DNA of 64,000 nucleotides from the NCBI GenBank assembly GCA_016720065.1, contig JADJXY010000002.1:75001-139000 (forward strand). Reading direction: 5' to 3'. Origin of the DNA: Betaproteobacteria bacterium. GTDB taxonomy: Bacteria > Pseudomonadota > Gammaproteobacteria > Burkholderiales > Rhodocyclaceae. A model generated the notes under the pieces. The model saw nothing but the letters and a program-made list of their open reading frames with translations. It made no database searches and was not told the DNA's origin. Shown in pieces: positions 21,477-30,600 of this stretch; position 1 is the stretch's first letter, and every line of letters begins with the position of its first letter. The position numbers and the translations under genes were made by a program.

Positions 21477-23420
21477 ATGTTGTCGCCCTTCAAGAAGCTT
21501 TCCACCCAGATCACCGGCATATTGGTGATCTTCTTCCTGGTTGCCCTGGGGGCCATCGGCATGACCCTGGCGCTGTCCTGGCAACTGGAAGGGGGATCGG
21601 CGGCGATCAACGATGCCGGCAGCGAGCGCATGCGCTCCTACCGCCTCAGCCACCTCATGAGTCTGGGCCTGGAAGCGGGGGCGGACCGGCTGCGCATCGA
21701 CGCTGCGCTGCGGGAGGAAATCGCCCTCTTCGACAAACTCCTGGCCGACATCGGCCAGGGCGACCCCGCCCGCCCCCTGGCCCCGCCGCGCAGCGCCGAA
21801 GTGAAACGCCGCCTCGATGCCCTGCGCAACGACTGGCAGCGGCGCATGCTGCCCCTGATCCAGGACTACCTGGCCGGCGAAGGCGCCGAACCGCGCCGGG
21901 CGGCCCTGCTGCGCTACCGGGCCGAAGTCGAGGGCTTCGTGGCCGGCATCAATGACCTGGTGCTGGCCATGGAGCAGAACTACGCCTACGGCACCAACCT
22001 GCTGCGCACCTATCAATTGGTTCTGGTCCTGCTCGCAGTGTGTGGTACCGGCCTGCTGGTCCGTTTTTTCTTCCGCCTGGTCATCCGGCCGGTGGGGGTG
22101 CTGCACGACGGTCTGCGCCGCATGACCGGCGACGACCTGGGGGTGCGCCTCCCCGCGGACCGCAAGGACGAATTCGGCATGCTGGCGCGGGGCTTCAACC
22201 GCATGGCCGAGCACCTGCAGGAGGTCCACAGCACCCTGGAAGAGCGGGTCGCCACCAAGACCCGCAGCGTGGCGGAGCGCAACGACGAACTGGGACTGCT
22301 GTACGAAACCACGGCCTTCCTCAACGATCCGGCACCCCTGGAGCGGCTGTGCGAGGGCTTCATCGGTCGCGTCGTGGCGGCCACCCGGGCCGACGCGGGG
22401 GCGGTACGCCTCTATTCGTCGGGGACCGAGGAACTCATCATGATCAGCCACCTCGGTCTCTCCGAACAGTTCGTCGCCAAGGAGACCACCCTGCGTTGCG
22501 GCGATTGCCTGTGCAGCGATGTGATGCAGGGTGCCGACGCGGTCGCTTTCGAGGTCGCTAGGCCGCCGGCCCCCCTGCGGCTCAATTCCTGCGTCCGGGA
22601 GGGATTCGCCACGGCCTCGGTGTTCACCATCACCCACAACAAGCGGCGTCTCGGGGTCTTCAACCTTTACTTCAATGCCCCTCGGCCGCTGGGCGAGCGG
22701 GAAAAGATCATGCTCGAAACCCTGGGGCAGCACCTGGGCGCCGCGGTGGAAAACCTGCGCCTGCGCTCCCGGGAACGGGAAATGGCGGTCTCCGAGGAAC
22801 GCAACCTGCTGGCCCAGGAACTGCACGACTCCATCGCCCAGGGGCTGGCCTTCATCAATATCCAGGCCCAGCTTCTCGAAGATTCCCTGCGGCGCAACGA
22901 CGTGCCCGAGGCGGGGGCCACCCTGGACAGCCTCAAGGAAGGGATCCAGGAGAGTTATGACCATGTGCGCGAGTTGCTCGTCCATTTCCGCACCCGCATG
23001 CAGGAAATCGAACTGGAAGCCGCCATCGCCGACACCCTGGTCAAGTTCGAGAGCCAGACCGGCATCGCGACGGTTTTCGAGAAGTCGGGAAGCAGCCTCC
23101 CCATGCCCGCCGAAGAGCAGATCCAGGTCGTGCACATCGTGCAGGAATCCCTCTCCAATATCCGCAAGCACGCCCGGGCCACCCGCGTCGCGGTGAAGGT
23201 CGAGCGCAGCATGCAGGGCGTGTCCATCCAGGTCGAGGACGACGGCGTGGGCTTCGACCCTCAGAGTTCCCCGGCGCTGCATTCGGATCGCCACGTGGGA
23301 CTGAAGATCATGAATGAACGGGCCCGCCGGGTAGGGGGGCAGTGCGAGATTGAATCCGCGACGGGGAAGGGGACGCGCGTCTCCCTTTGGCTGCCGCGCC
23401 AGAAAATGGAGGCAGCTTGA
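21477..23420 (+). CDS. narX: Nitrate/nitrite sensor histidine kinase NarX (first copy)
   Basis: 647 aa membrane sensor. TM1 is at about 13-34. The periplasmic P-box AAINDAGSERMRSYRL (about 42-57) is the nitrate-binding segment. TM2 is at about 180-203, followed by HAMP, a GAF-like region with a Cys cluster (Cys341, 344, 346 in CGDCLC), then a HisKA_3 domain with His450 in ELHDSIAQG and an HATPase near the end (DDGVGFD). ATG at 21477 is chosen because MLSPFKKLSTQITG leads into TM1; the frame is open further upstream but covers the terminator of nasD. The stop is directly followed by the narL start. Confidence 0.93.
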   Translation: MLSPFKKLSTQITGILVIFFLVALGAIGMTLALSWQLEGGSAAINDAGSERMRSYRLSHLMSLGLEAGADRLRIDAALREEIALFDKLLADIGQGDPARPLAPPRSAEVKRRLDALRNDWQRRMLPLIQDYLAGEGAEPRRAALLRYRAEVEGFVAGINDLVLAMEQNYAYGTNLLRTYQLVLVLLAVCGTGLLVRFFFRLVIRPVGVLHDGLRRMTGDDLGVRLPADRKDEFGMLARGFNRMAEHLQEVHSTLEERVATKTRSVAERNDELGLLYETTAFLNDPAPLERLCEGFIGRVVAATRADAGAVRLYSSGTEELIMISHLGLSEQFVAKETTLRCGDCLCSDVMQGADAVAFEVARPPAPLRLNSCVREGFATASVFTITHNKRRLGVFNLYFNAPRPLGEREKIMLETLGQHLGAAVENLRLRSREREMAVSEERNLLAQELHDSIAQGLAFINIQAQLLEDSLRRNDVPEAGATLDSLKEGIQESYDHVRELLVHFRTRMQEIELEAAIADTLVKFESQTGIATVFEKSGSSLPMPAEEQIQVVHIVQESLSNIRKHARATRVAVKVERSMQGVSIQVEDDGVGFDPQSSPALHSDRHVGLKIMNERARRVGGQCEIESATGKGTRVSLWLPRQKMEAA

Positions 23421-24077
23421 ATGGAAAAGAAGATTCGCGTATTGATCGTCGATGACCACGCCCTGTTCCGCAGTGGCATCAAATCGCTCCTGCAGCGCCA
23501 TGAGGAATTCGAAGTGGCGGATGTGGCGGGGGACGGACTGGAGGGCGTCAAGCGGGCCAAGTCCCTCAAGCCCGACGTGGTGCTGCTCGATCTGCACATG
23601 CCGGGGGTTTCCGGCCGCGATGCGGTGCGCCTCATCGTCGAGGAAGTGCCCGAAACCCGGGTGCTCATGCTGACCGTTTCGGAAGACGCCGAGGATCTGG
23701 TCGAGATCCTGCGGGCGGGCGCCAGCGGCTATCTGGTCAAGAATATCGAAACCGAGGCCCTGGTCGATGCGCTGCGCCGCACCGCGGCGGGGGAGTCGGT
23801 GGTGTCGCCGCAAATGACCGCCAAGCTGGTGCAGGGGGTGCGGGCTCAGACCCGGGTCGCTCCGGCGGTGGAACACGAGAAGCTTTCCCCCCGCGAGCGC
23901 GAAATCCTGGGCTGCCTCGCCCGGGGGGAGAGCAACAAGGAAATCGCCCGCAGCCTGACCCTGGCCGAGAGCACGGTCAAAATCCACATCCAGAATATTT
24001 TCAAGAAGTTGAGCCTCTCCAGCCGGGTGCACGCCGCGCTTTACGCCGTCGAGCACGGCTTCGCCGACCGGGCCTGA
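23421..24077 (+). CDS. narL: Nitrate/nitrite response regulator NarL (first copy)
   Basis: 218 aa. The receiver has Asp11-Asp12 and the acceptor Asp57 in VVLLDLHMPG; the output is a LuxR-type helix-turn-helix (SPREREILGCLARGESNKEIARSLTLAESTVKIHIQNIFKKL). It starts at the base after the narX stop, so the pair is translationally coupled. It should control the nar genes downstream. Confidence 0.93.
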   Translation: MEKKIRVLIVDDHALFRSGIKSLLQRHEEFEVADVAGDGLEGVKRAKSLKPDVVLLDLHMPGVSGRDAVRLIVEEVPETRVLMLTVSEDAEDLVEILRAGASGYLVKNIETEALVDALRRTAAGESVVSPQMTAKLVQGVRAQTRVAPAVEHEKLSPREREILGCLARGESNKEIARSLTLAESTVKIHIQNIFKKLSLSSRVHAALYAVEHGFADRA

Positions 24078-24337
24078 ATTCGTTGCCGTAGTTCCGTTGC
24101 CCTAGTTCTACGGGCCAGTCTTGAGGCAACGCGTAGGCCAATTTGCCCGGCGAAATGCCAATCGGCCTAGTTCGCCGAAGCCTCCAGCCCGTCGGGGTCT
24201 AGTCCTCCCCCCCTAGAACGTCCCCCCACTGATGCCGCCTGCCGCCCATACCATTGAGGAATGGGCTGAAACCCGCGCCGCCCTTAATCTTGCGGGCGCC
24301 GGACGAGGTGGTTCGGAGTGCATTTTCGGGGACAGCG
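24078..24337 (+). other. Regulatory gap before narK1, rich in CTAG motifs
   Basis: 260 bases without a gene. The element ctagttc or a close variant occurs several times (about 24108, 24162 and 24203, with an inverted ctagaac at about 24218). AT content is higher than in flanking genes. This must hold the narK-narG promoter, probably anaerobic and NarL-controlled. I could not point to an unambiguous FNR box (TTGAT-N4-ATCAA) or to a full set of NarL heptamers. Confidence 0.5.
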
Positions 24338-25603
24338 ATGGCGAGCCAAAAAACCAAACAAATGTCGGTTCTGGTCATGAGCACACTGGCGTTCACCGTG
24401 TGCTTCATGGTGTGGATGATGTTCGCGGTGATCGGTATTCCGATCAAGACGCAACTGGGTCTCAACGAAACCCAGTTCGGCATCCTGGCGGCGATGCCGG
24501 TGCTCACCGGCTCCCTGATTCGCCTCCCTCTGGGCATGATGACCGACAAGTTCGGTGGCCGCCCAGTGTTCTTCGCCATCATGGCCGCGACCGTGGTGCC
24601 CATCTACCTCATCGGTCACGCTACCGAATTCTGGCAGTTCCTGGTGGCCGGGCTCTTCGTCGGCGTCGCCGGCGGCTCCTTCTCCGTAGGTATCGCCTAC
24701 TGCGCCCGCTGGTTCGAAAAGAAGAACCAGGGCTTTGCCATGGGCGTCTTCGGTGCCGGCAACGCGGGAGCGGCGCTGACCAAACTGCTCGCCCCGTCCA
24801 TCGTCGTCGCCTACGGCTGGACCATGGTGCCGACGGTGTTCGCCGCAGCGATGCTGGTCACGGCCCTGGCCTTCTACTTCTTCACCTACAGCGATCCTTC
24901 CCACAGGGTCGAATCCCACGTCACCGTCGGGCAGCAACTGGCGGCACTGAAGGATCCCAACGTCTGGAAGATTTGCCAGTACTACTCCATCGTGTTCGGC
25001 GGCTACGTGGCGCTGGCCCTGTGGATGACCAAGTACTACGTCCAGGAGTACAGCTTCGACCTGAAGACCGCTGCCTTCCTGGCCGCCTGCTTCTCTCTGC
25101 CCGGCGGCGTGCTGCGCGCCCTGGGGGGCTGGTTCTCCGACAAGTTCGGCGCCCACAAGGTGACCTGGTGGGTGCTGTGGGTGTGCTGGATCTGCCTCTT
25201 CATCCTCTCCTACCCGCAGACCGAATTCACGGTCAAGACCGTAACCGGCCCGCAGACCTACAACATCGCCCTCAGCCCGACCGTGTTCACCATCCTGATG
25301 TTCACCGTCGGCGTGGCCATGGCCGTGGGCAAGGCCTCGGTCTTCAAGTACATCTCCGACGACTACCCCAAGAACATCGGCGTCATCTCCGGCATCGTCG
25401 GTCTGGCCGGCGGCATGGGGGGCTTCCTGCTGCCCATCATGTTCGGCGCCCTGGTGGACCTGACCGGCGTCCGCTCCTCCTGCTTCATGCTCATGTACGG
25501 CGTGGTCTGGGTCTCCCTGATCTGGATGTACTGGACCGAAGTGCGCGATGCCGACGTGATGCGCGGCAAGCACGAGCTGGTCACCGCCGACAGCCTCGAA
25601 TAG
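24338..25603 (+). CDS. narK1: Nitrate transporter NarK1 (MFS, NNP family)
   Basis: 421 aa, 12 predicted membrane helices. The first half carries FMVWMMFAVIGIPIKTQLGLNETQFGILAAMPVLTGSLIRLPLGMMTDKFGGRP and the nitrate signature FGAGNAGAALTKLLAPSIV; the second half has GIVGLAGGMGGFLLPIMFG. This is the type-1 form, thought to be a nitrate-proton symporter. ATG at 24338 (MASQKTKQMS) is preferred over longer upstream options because it leads straight into TM1. narK2 follows 104 bases on, the usual K1-K2 pair of denitrifiers. Confidence 0.92.
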   Translation: MASQKTKQMSVLVMSTLAFTVCFMVWMMFAVIGIPIKTQLGLNETQFGILAAMPVLTGSLIRLPLGMMTDKFGGRPVFFAIMAATVVPIYLIGHATEFWQFLVAGLFVGVAGGSFSVGIAYCARWFEKKNQGFAMGVFGAGNAGAALTKLLAPSIVVAYGWTMVPTVFAAAMLVTALAFYFFTYSDPSHRVESHVTVGQQLAALKDPNVWKICQYYSIVFGGYVALALWMTKYYVQEYSFDLKTAAFLAACFSLPGGVLRALGGWFSDKFGAHKVTWWVLWVCWICLFILSYPQTEFTVKTVTGPQTYNIALSPTVFTILMFTVGVAMAVGKASVFKYISDDYPKNIGVISGIVGLAGGMGGFLLPIMFGALVDLTGVRSSCFMLMYGVVWVSLIWMYWTEVRDADVMRGKHELVTADSLE

Positions 25604-25622
25604 ACAAGCTGCACAGCCTCGC

Positions 25623-25642
25623 CCCGGGCCAGCCGGCCCGGG
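25623..25642 (+). repeat. Perfect hairpin between narK1 and narK2
   Basis: CCCGGGCC (25623-25630), loop agcc, GGCCCGGG (25635-25642). A second imperfect stem (ggttg/caacc) follows at about 25648-25667. No T run; probably an RNA-processing or stability element inside the operon. Confidence 0.65.
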
Positions 25643-25707
25643 TTCGTGGTTGTCGGCTGCGGCAACCATAACCTCGATGCAAAACCTTTAAGCGAAGGAA
25701 ATTCCTC

Positions 25708-27357
25708 ATGGCAAAACTCGAAAGATGGGAACCGGAGAATCCGCAGTTCTGGGCGGAAACCGGCAGCGCCATCGCCTGGCGCACCTGTGCCATCACGACC
25801 TTCTCGCTCATTTTCTCGTTCGCGACCTGGTTCGTGATGAGCGCCGTGGTGGTGCGCATGCCGGCCATCGGCTTCAAATTCACCACCATGGAGCTGTTCT
25901 GGCTGGCGGCCATCCCCGGCTTCGCTTCCGGCATCCTGCGCCTGATCCATTCGAATTTCATCCCGGTGCTGGGGACCCGGCCGGTGGTCAGCATCTCCAC
26001 CATCATCAAGGTCATCCCGATGATCTGGCTGGGTTACGCCATCCAGGATCTCAACACGCCGTGGTCCACCTTCATGATCATCGGCTTCCTGTGCGGCATG
26101 GGCGGCGGTGATTTCTCGTCCTTCATGCCCTCCACCAGCATCTTCTTCCCCAAGCGCCTGCAGGGTCTGGCCCTGGGCATCCAGGCCGGTCTGGGCAATT
26201 TCGGCGTCTCCATCGTCCAGTTCGTCGCCCCCTGGATCATCGGCTTCGCCGCCCTGGGCGCCGCCGTGGGCGGCCCCCAACTGTTCACCAAGGCCGACGT
26301 GCTCAAGGATGTGGTGGTGACCAAGGACGCCGCCGGCATCGTCACCAACGTGGTGCCCAAGAAGCCCGAACTGGCCGCTGCCATCGTCCTGACCAAGGAC
26401 GGCGAGGTGGTCAAGGACGTGAGCTTCCAGGCCGGTGACGCCACCAAGAACCTCAAGGTGGAGCTGAAGAAGAACGACGCCGGTGCCGTCACCGACGTCG
26501 CCCTCAAGAACGTCATCAAGAAGGACATGTGGCTGCAGAACGCCGCCTTCATCTGGGTGCCCTTCCTGGTGGTGGCCTTCATCCTGTCGGCCCTCTTCCT
26601 GAAGAGCATCAAGCTGCCGGGCCGTGGTTTCAAGGGCCAGTTCGAGATCCTCAGCTCCCGCAACCGGGCCCGGGTCCACACCTGGAACTGCACCATCACC
26701 TACATCTGCTCCTTCGGTTCCTTTTCGGGCTTTGCCGCGGCTTTCCCGATCATGATCAAGACCATCTACGGCAATTTCGACGGCGCGCCCGATCCCCTGG
26801 CCTACGCCTTCCTCGGCCCCCTCATCGGCGGTGCCGTGCGGGCGCTGACTGGCGGCCTCTTCGACAAGATCGGCGGCAGCAAGGGCATGCACTGGTGCAC
26901 CCTGGGCCAGATCGCCGGCTGCGTCTTCCTGGTCTTCGGCGGCTACCTGACGCCCACCGGCGTCGAGCAATTCCAGGGTTTCCTGTGGGGAATGCTGTTC
27001 ATCTTTCTGATGTCCGGCATCAACAACGCCGCCACCTTCCGCCAGTACCCCATCGTCTTCGCCTACTCCCCCGCCAAGGGCGCGCAGATGCTGGGCTGGA
27101 CCGGCGCCTGGGCGGCCTTCGGCCCCTTCGTGTGGACCTCCCTGATCGGTGCCTCCATCGCCAACACCGGCAACGCCAAGCTCTTCTTCATCGGTGTCGC
27201 GGTGTTCTACGCCTACTCCGCCTTCGTCAACTGGTTCTACTACACCCGCCAGGGTTCCGAGCGCTTCGACTACGGCAACTCCGGCGGCACCTGGTGGGAC
27301 AAGTTGTCCGAAGCCGAGAAGGAACAGATGCGCCAGATCGACCTCAAGAAGGCCTGA
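25708..27357 (+). CDS. narK2: Nitrate/nitrite antiporter NarK2 with a hydrophilic insertion
   Basis: 549 aa, longer than E. coli NarK (463 aa). Family regions include FCNGMGGGD-like GFLCGMGGGDFSSFMPS, FFPKRLQGLALGIQAGLGNFG (nitrate signature), and later FGSFSGFAAAFPI and GGLFDKIGGSKG. Extra residues about 192-273 lie just before a membrane helix (QNAAFIWVPFLVVAFILSALF). They are rich in Lys, Asp and Val (KDGEVVKDVSFQAGD) and strongly hydrophilic. Type-2 NarK proteins exchange nitrate for nitrite in respiration. Good ribosome site (gcgaagga). The TTG-started small gene and narG follow. Confidence 0.93.
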   Translation: MAKLERWEPENPQFWAETGSAIAWRTCAITTFSLIFSFATWFVMSAVVVRMPAIGFKFTTMELFWLAAIPGFASGILRLIHSNFIPVLGTRPVVSISTIIKVIPMIWLGYAIQDLNTPWSTFMIIGFLCGMGGGDFSSFMPSTSIFFPKRLQGLALGIQAGLGNFGVSIVQFVAPWIIGFAALGAAVGGPQLFTKADVLKDVVVTKDAAGIVTNVVPKKPELAAAIVLTKDGEVVKDVSFQAGDATKNLKVELKKNDAGAVTDVALKNVIKKDMWLQNAAFIWVPFLVVAFILSALFLKSIKLPGRGFKGQFEILSSRNRARVHTWNCTITYICSFGSFSGFAAAFPIMIKTIYGNFDGAPDPLAYAFLGPLIGGAVRALTGGLFDKIGGSKGMHWCTLGQIAGCVFLVFGGYLTPTGVEQFQGFLWGMLFIFLMSGINNAATFRQYPIVFAYSPAKGAQMLGWTGAWAAFGPFVWTSLIGASIANTGNAKLFFIGVAVFYAYSAFVNWFYYTRQGSERFDYGNSGGTWWDKLSEAEKEQMRQIDLKKA

Positions 27358-27416
27358 TGCCGTGGGGCGGCCCCCGTGGCCGCCCTGCCGGTGCAAAGCC
27401 AACGGAACCCCACGAC

Positions 27417-27623
27417 TTGAACAAACCTGATGTCCTTATCAACACGATCGGCCTGGCCTATGGGCTGCTGCTGATCGCCACCGCCTTCGTGCGCAGTGCC
27501 TTCACCGAAGCCATGCGCATCGATGCCTTGTTCATCAAGGATTGCACGGAGCGTACGCGGCCGCTCAACCTGCTGGCCGGTCTGCTGGTGTCCGGTTACG
27601 CGGGTTACTCACTTTTTTTCTAG
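27417..27623 (+). CDS. Small two-helix membrane protein of unknown function in the nar operon
   Basis: 68 aa, read from a TTG at 27417 (no in-frame ATG gives a longer or better start; cggaac lies before it). Sequence begins MNKPDVLINTIGLAYGLLLIATAF (first hydrophobic segment about 7-25), has a charged middle (EAMRIDALFIKDCTERTRP) with one Cys, and ends LNLLAGLLVSGYAGYSLFF (second segment). It ends 9 bases before narG and has the same codon use as its neighbours, so it looks like a real gene. I do not recognise a family. An accessory role with NarK2 or NarGHI is only a guess. Confidence 0.7.
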   Translation: MNKPDVLINTIGLAYGLLLIATAFVRSAFTEAMRIDALFIKDCTERTRPLNLLAGLLVSGYAGYSLFF

Positions 27624-27632
27624 GAGCAATCG

Positions 27633-30600
27633 ATGAGTCATTTTCTTGACCGCCTGAAATTCCTCAACAAGGTGCAGAGCACCTTTGCCGATGGTCACGG
27701 CATCGTCACCAACGAAGACCGCAAGTGGGAAGATTCCTACCGTAACCGTTGGCGCCATGACAAGGTGGTGCGTTCCACCCACGGCGTGAACTGTACGGGC
27801 GGCTGCTCCTGGAAGATTTTCGTCAAGAACGGCCTGGTGGCCTTCGAGATGCAGCAGACCGACTACCCGCGTACCCGCGAGGATCTGCCCAACCACGAGC
27901 CCCGCGGCTGCCAGCGCGGTGCCTCCTTCTCCTGGTATCTCTACTCGCCGCACCGCATCAAGCACCCGATGATCCGCGGGCGGCTCCTCGATCTCTACCG
28001 CGCCGAAAGGAAGACCGGCAAGGATCCCGTCGAAGCCTGGGAAGCCATCCAGAACGACCCGGCCAAGCGCATCAAGTACGTCGGCGTCCGCGGCCTGGGC
28101 GGCTTCGTGCGCACCACCTGGGAAGAAGTCACCGAGATCACCGCTGCCGCCAACGTCTACACCATCAAGAAGTGGGGCCCGGATCGCATCTACGGCTTTT
28201 CGCCGATTCCGGCCATGTCCATGATTTCCTACGCCGCCGGTTCCCGCTACCTGTCCCTCATCGGCGGTGCCTGCGGCTCCTTCTACGACTGGTACTGCGA
28301 TCTGCCCGCAGCCTCCCCCCAGACCTGGGGTGAGCAGACCGACGTGCCGGAAGCTGCCGACTGGTACAACTCCACCTACCTCATCATCACCGGCGCCAAC
28401 CTGCCGATGACCCGTACCCCCGACGCCCACTTCGCCACCGAAGTGCGCTACAAGGGCGCCAAGATCGTCTCCATGGCCCCGGACTACGCCGAATACGTCA
28501 AGTTCGCCGACCTCTGGATGCCGGTCAAGCAGGGTACTGACTCCGCCGCCTTCATGGCCATGGGCCATGTGGCCCTCAAGGAGTTCTACATCCAGAAGCA
28601 GGATCCCTACTTCCAGGAGTACGCCCGCAAGTACACCGACCTGCCGATGCTGGTCCTGCTGCGCAAGCACGGCGACGGCTACGTGACCGACCGCAACCTG
28701 CGCGCCTCCGACTTCGACGGCGCCCTGGGCGAGTCCAACAACCCGGACTGGAAGACCGTCGCCTTCGACAACAAGAGCAACAGCTACGTCGCGCCCAACG
28801 GCTCCATCGGCTTCCGCTGGGGTGAGGATGGCAAGTGGAACCTGCTGGAGAAATCCGGCGCCGGCGCCGAGACCGAACTGGCCCTGTCCTGCATCGATGC
28901 CAAGGGTGACGTCGCTTGCGTCGGCTTCCCACACTTCACCCAGGGCGAGCCGAATCTCCTTTACCGCAACGTGCCGGTGCGGAAGTTGAAGCTCGCGAAC
29001 GGCGAAGAGGCCCTGGTGGCCTCGGTCTTCGACCTGCAGATTGCCCAGTACGGCATCGACCGTGGCCTCGGTGGTGGCAACGTCGCCACCTCCTACGATC
29101 AGGCCGATGTGGCCTACACCCCGGCCTGGGCCGCCAAGCAGACCGGCGTCAAGGCCGCCGACCTGGAGCGCACCGGCCGCGAGTTCGCCGACAACGCCTC
29201 CAAGACCAAGGGTCGCTCCATGGTCATCATGGGCGCCGCCATCAACCACTGGTACCACAACGACCTGTCCTACCGGTCGATCATGAACCTGCTGCACATC
29301 TGCGGCTGCGTGGGCCAGACCGGCGGCGGCTGGGCCCACTACGTGGGTCAGGAAAAGCTGCGTCCCCAGGCCGGCTGGGCGCCCATCGCCTTTGCCACCG
29401 ACTGGCACCGTCCGCCCCGCCACCAGAACTCCACCTCCTACTGGTATTTCCATACCGACCAGTGGCGCTACGAGACGGTGGATGCCGACGCGCTTCTTTC
29501 GCCCGCCGGCAGGAACCGCAACAAGGGCTACACCCTGGCCGACTACAACGTGGACGCCGTCCGCATGGGCTGGCTGCCGGGCGCGCCCCACTTCAACCGC
29601 AACCCCATCGAGCTGCTCTCCGAAGCCGAGAAGGCCGGCGCCGCCGATGAAGCCGCCGTCGGCAAGTACGTCGCCCAGCAGTTGAAGGAAGGCAAGCTCG
29701 ACGTCGCCTTCGCCGACCCGGACAACCCGGTCAACTGGCCGCGCAACCTGATCGTCTGGCGCGGCAATCTGATCGGCACCTCCGCCAAGGGCCACGAGTA
29801 CTTCTTGAAGCACCTGCTCGGCGCCCAAAACGGCGTCATGCAGGAAGGCACTGCCGGCGCTGCCTGCACCCAGGTCAAGTACCTGGAAGAAGGTCCGGCC
29901 GGCAAGCTGGACCTGATGGTGGACATCAACTTCCGCCTCAACTCCACCGGCGCCTACTCGGACATCATCCTGCCCACCGCCACCTGGTACGAGAAGAACG
30001 ACCTCAACACCACGGACATGCACCCCTTCATCCACCCCCTGGGTGAAGCCGTGACCCCGGGTTGGGAATCCCGCTCCGACTGGCAGATCTTCCGCACTCT
30101 GGCCAAGACCTTCTCCGGCCTCGCCGCCAAGCATCTGGGCACCAAGAAGGATCTGGTGGCGCTGCCCCTGCAACACGACTCCGCCATGGAACTGGGTACC
30201 CCCTTCGGTCAGGTCAAGAACTGGAAAAAGGGCGAATGCGACCCCATCCCGGGCAAGACCATGGCCGCCATCAAGGTCGTCGAGCGCGACTACGGCCAGA
30301 CCTACAACAAGTACATCGCCCTCGGCCCCCTGATGACCAAGATCGGCAACAACGTCAAGGGCATCGACTGGAACACCGAGCACGAGTACAAGGAACTGGC
30401 CGTTCTCAACAAGACGGTACAGGTGGAAGGCGTGTCCAAGGGCATGCCGTCCCTGGAAGAGGACATCGCCGTCTGCGACTCCGTCATGCGCATGGCGCCG
30501 GAAACCAACGGCGAGGTGGCCCACAAGTCCTGGACCGCCCTCTCCAAGAAGACCGGCATCGACCATCACCACCTCTACGCCGGCCGCCACGAGGACAAGA

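Noticed and set aside
24078..24337. FNR box for narK1
   Set aside because: Several TTGA fragments occur, but none has the TTGAT-N4-ATCAA symmetry.
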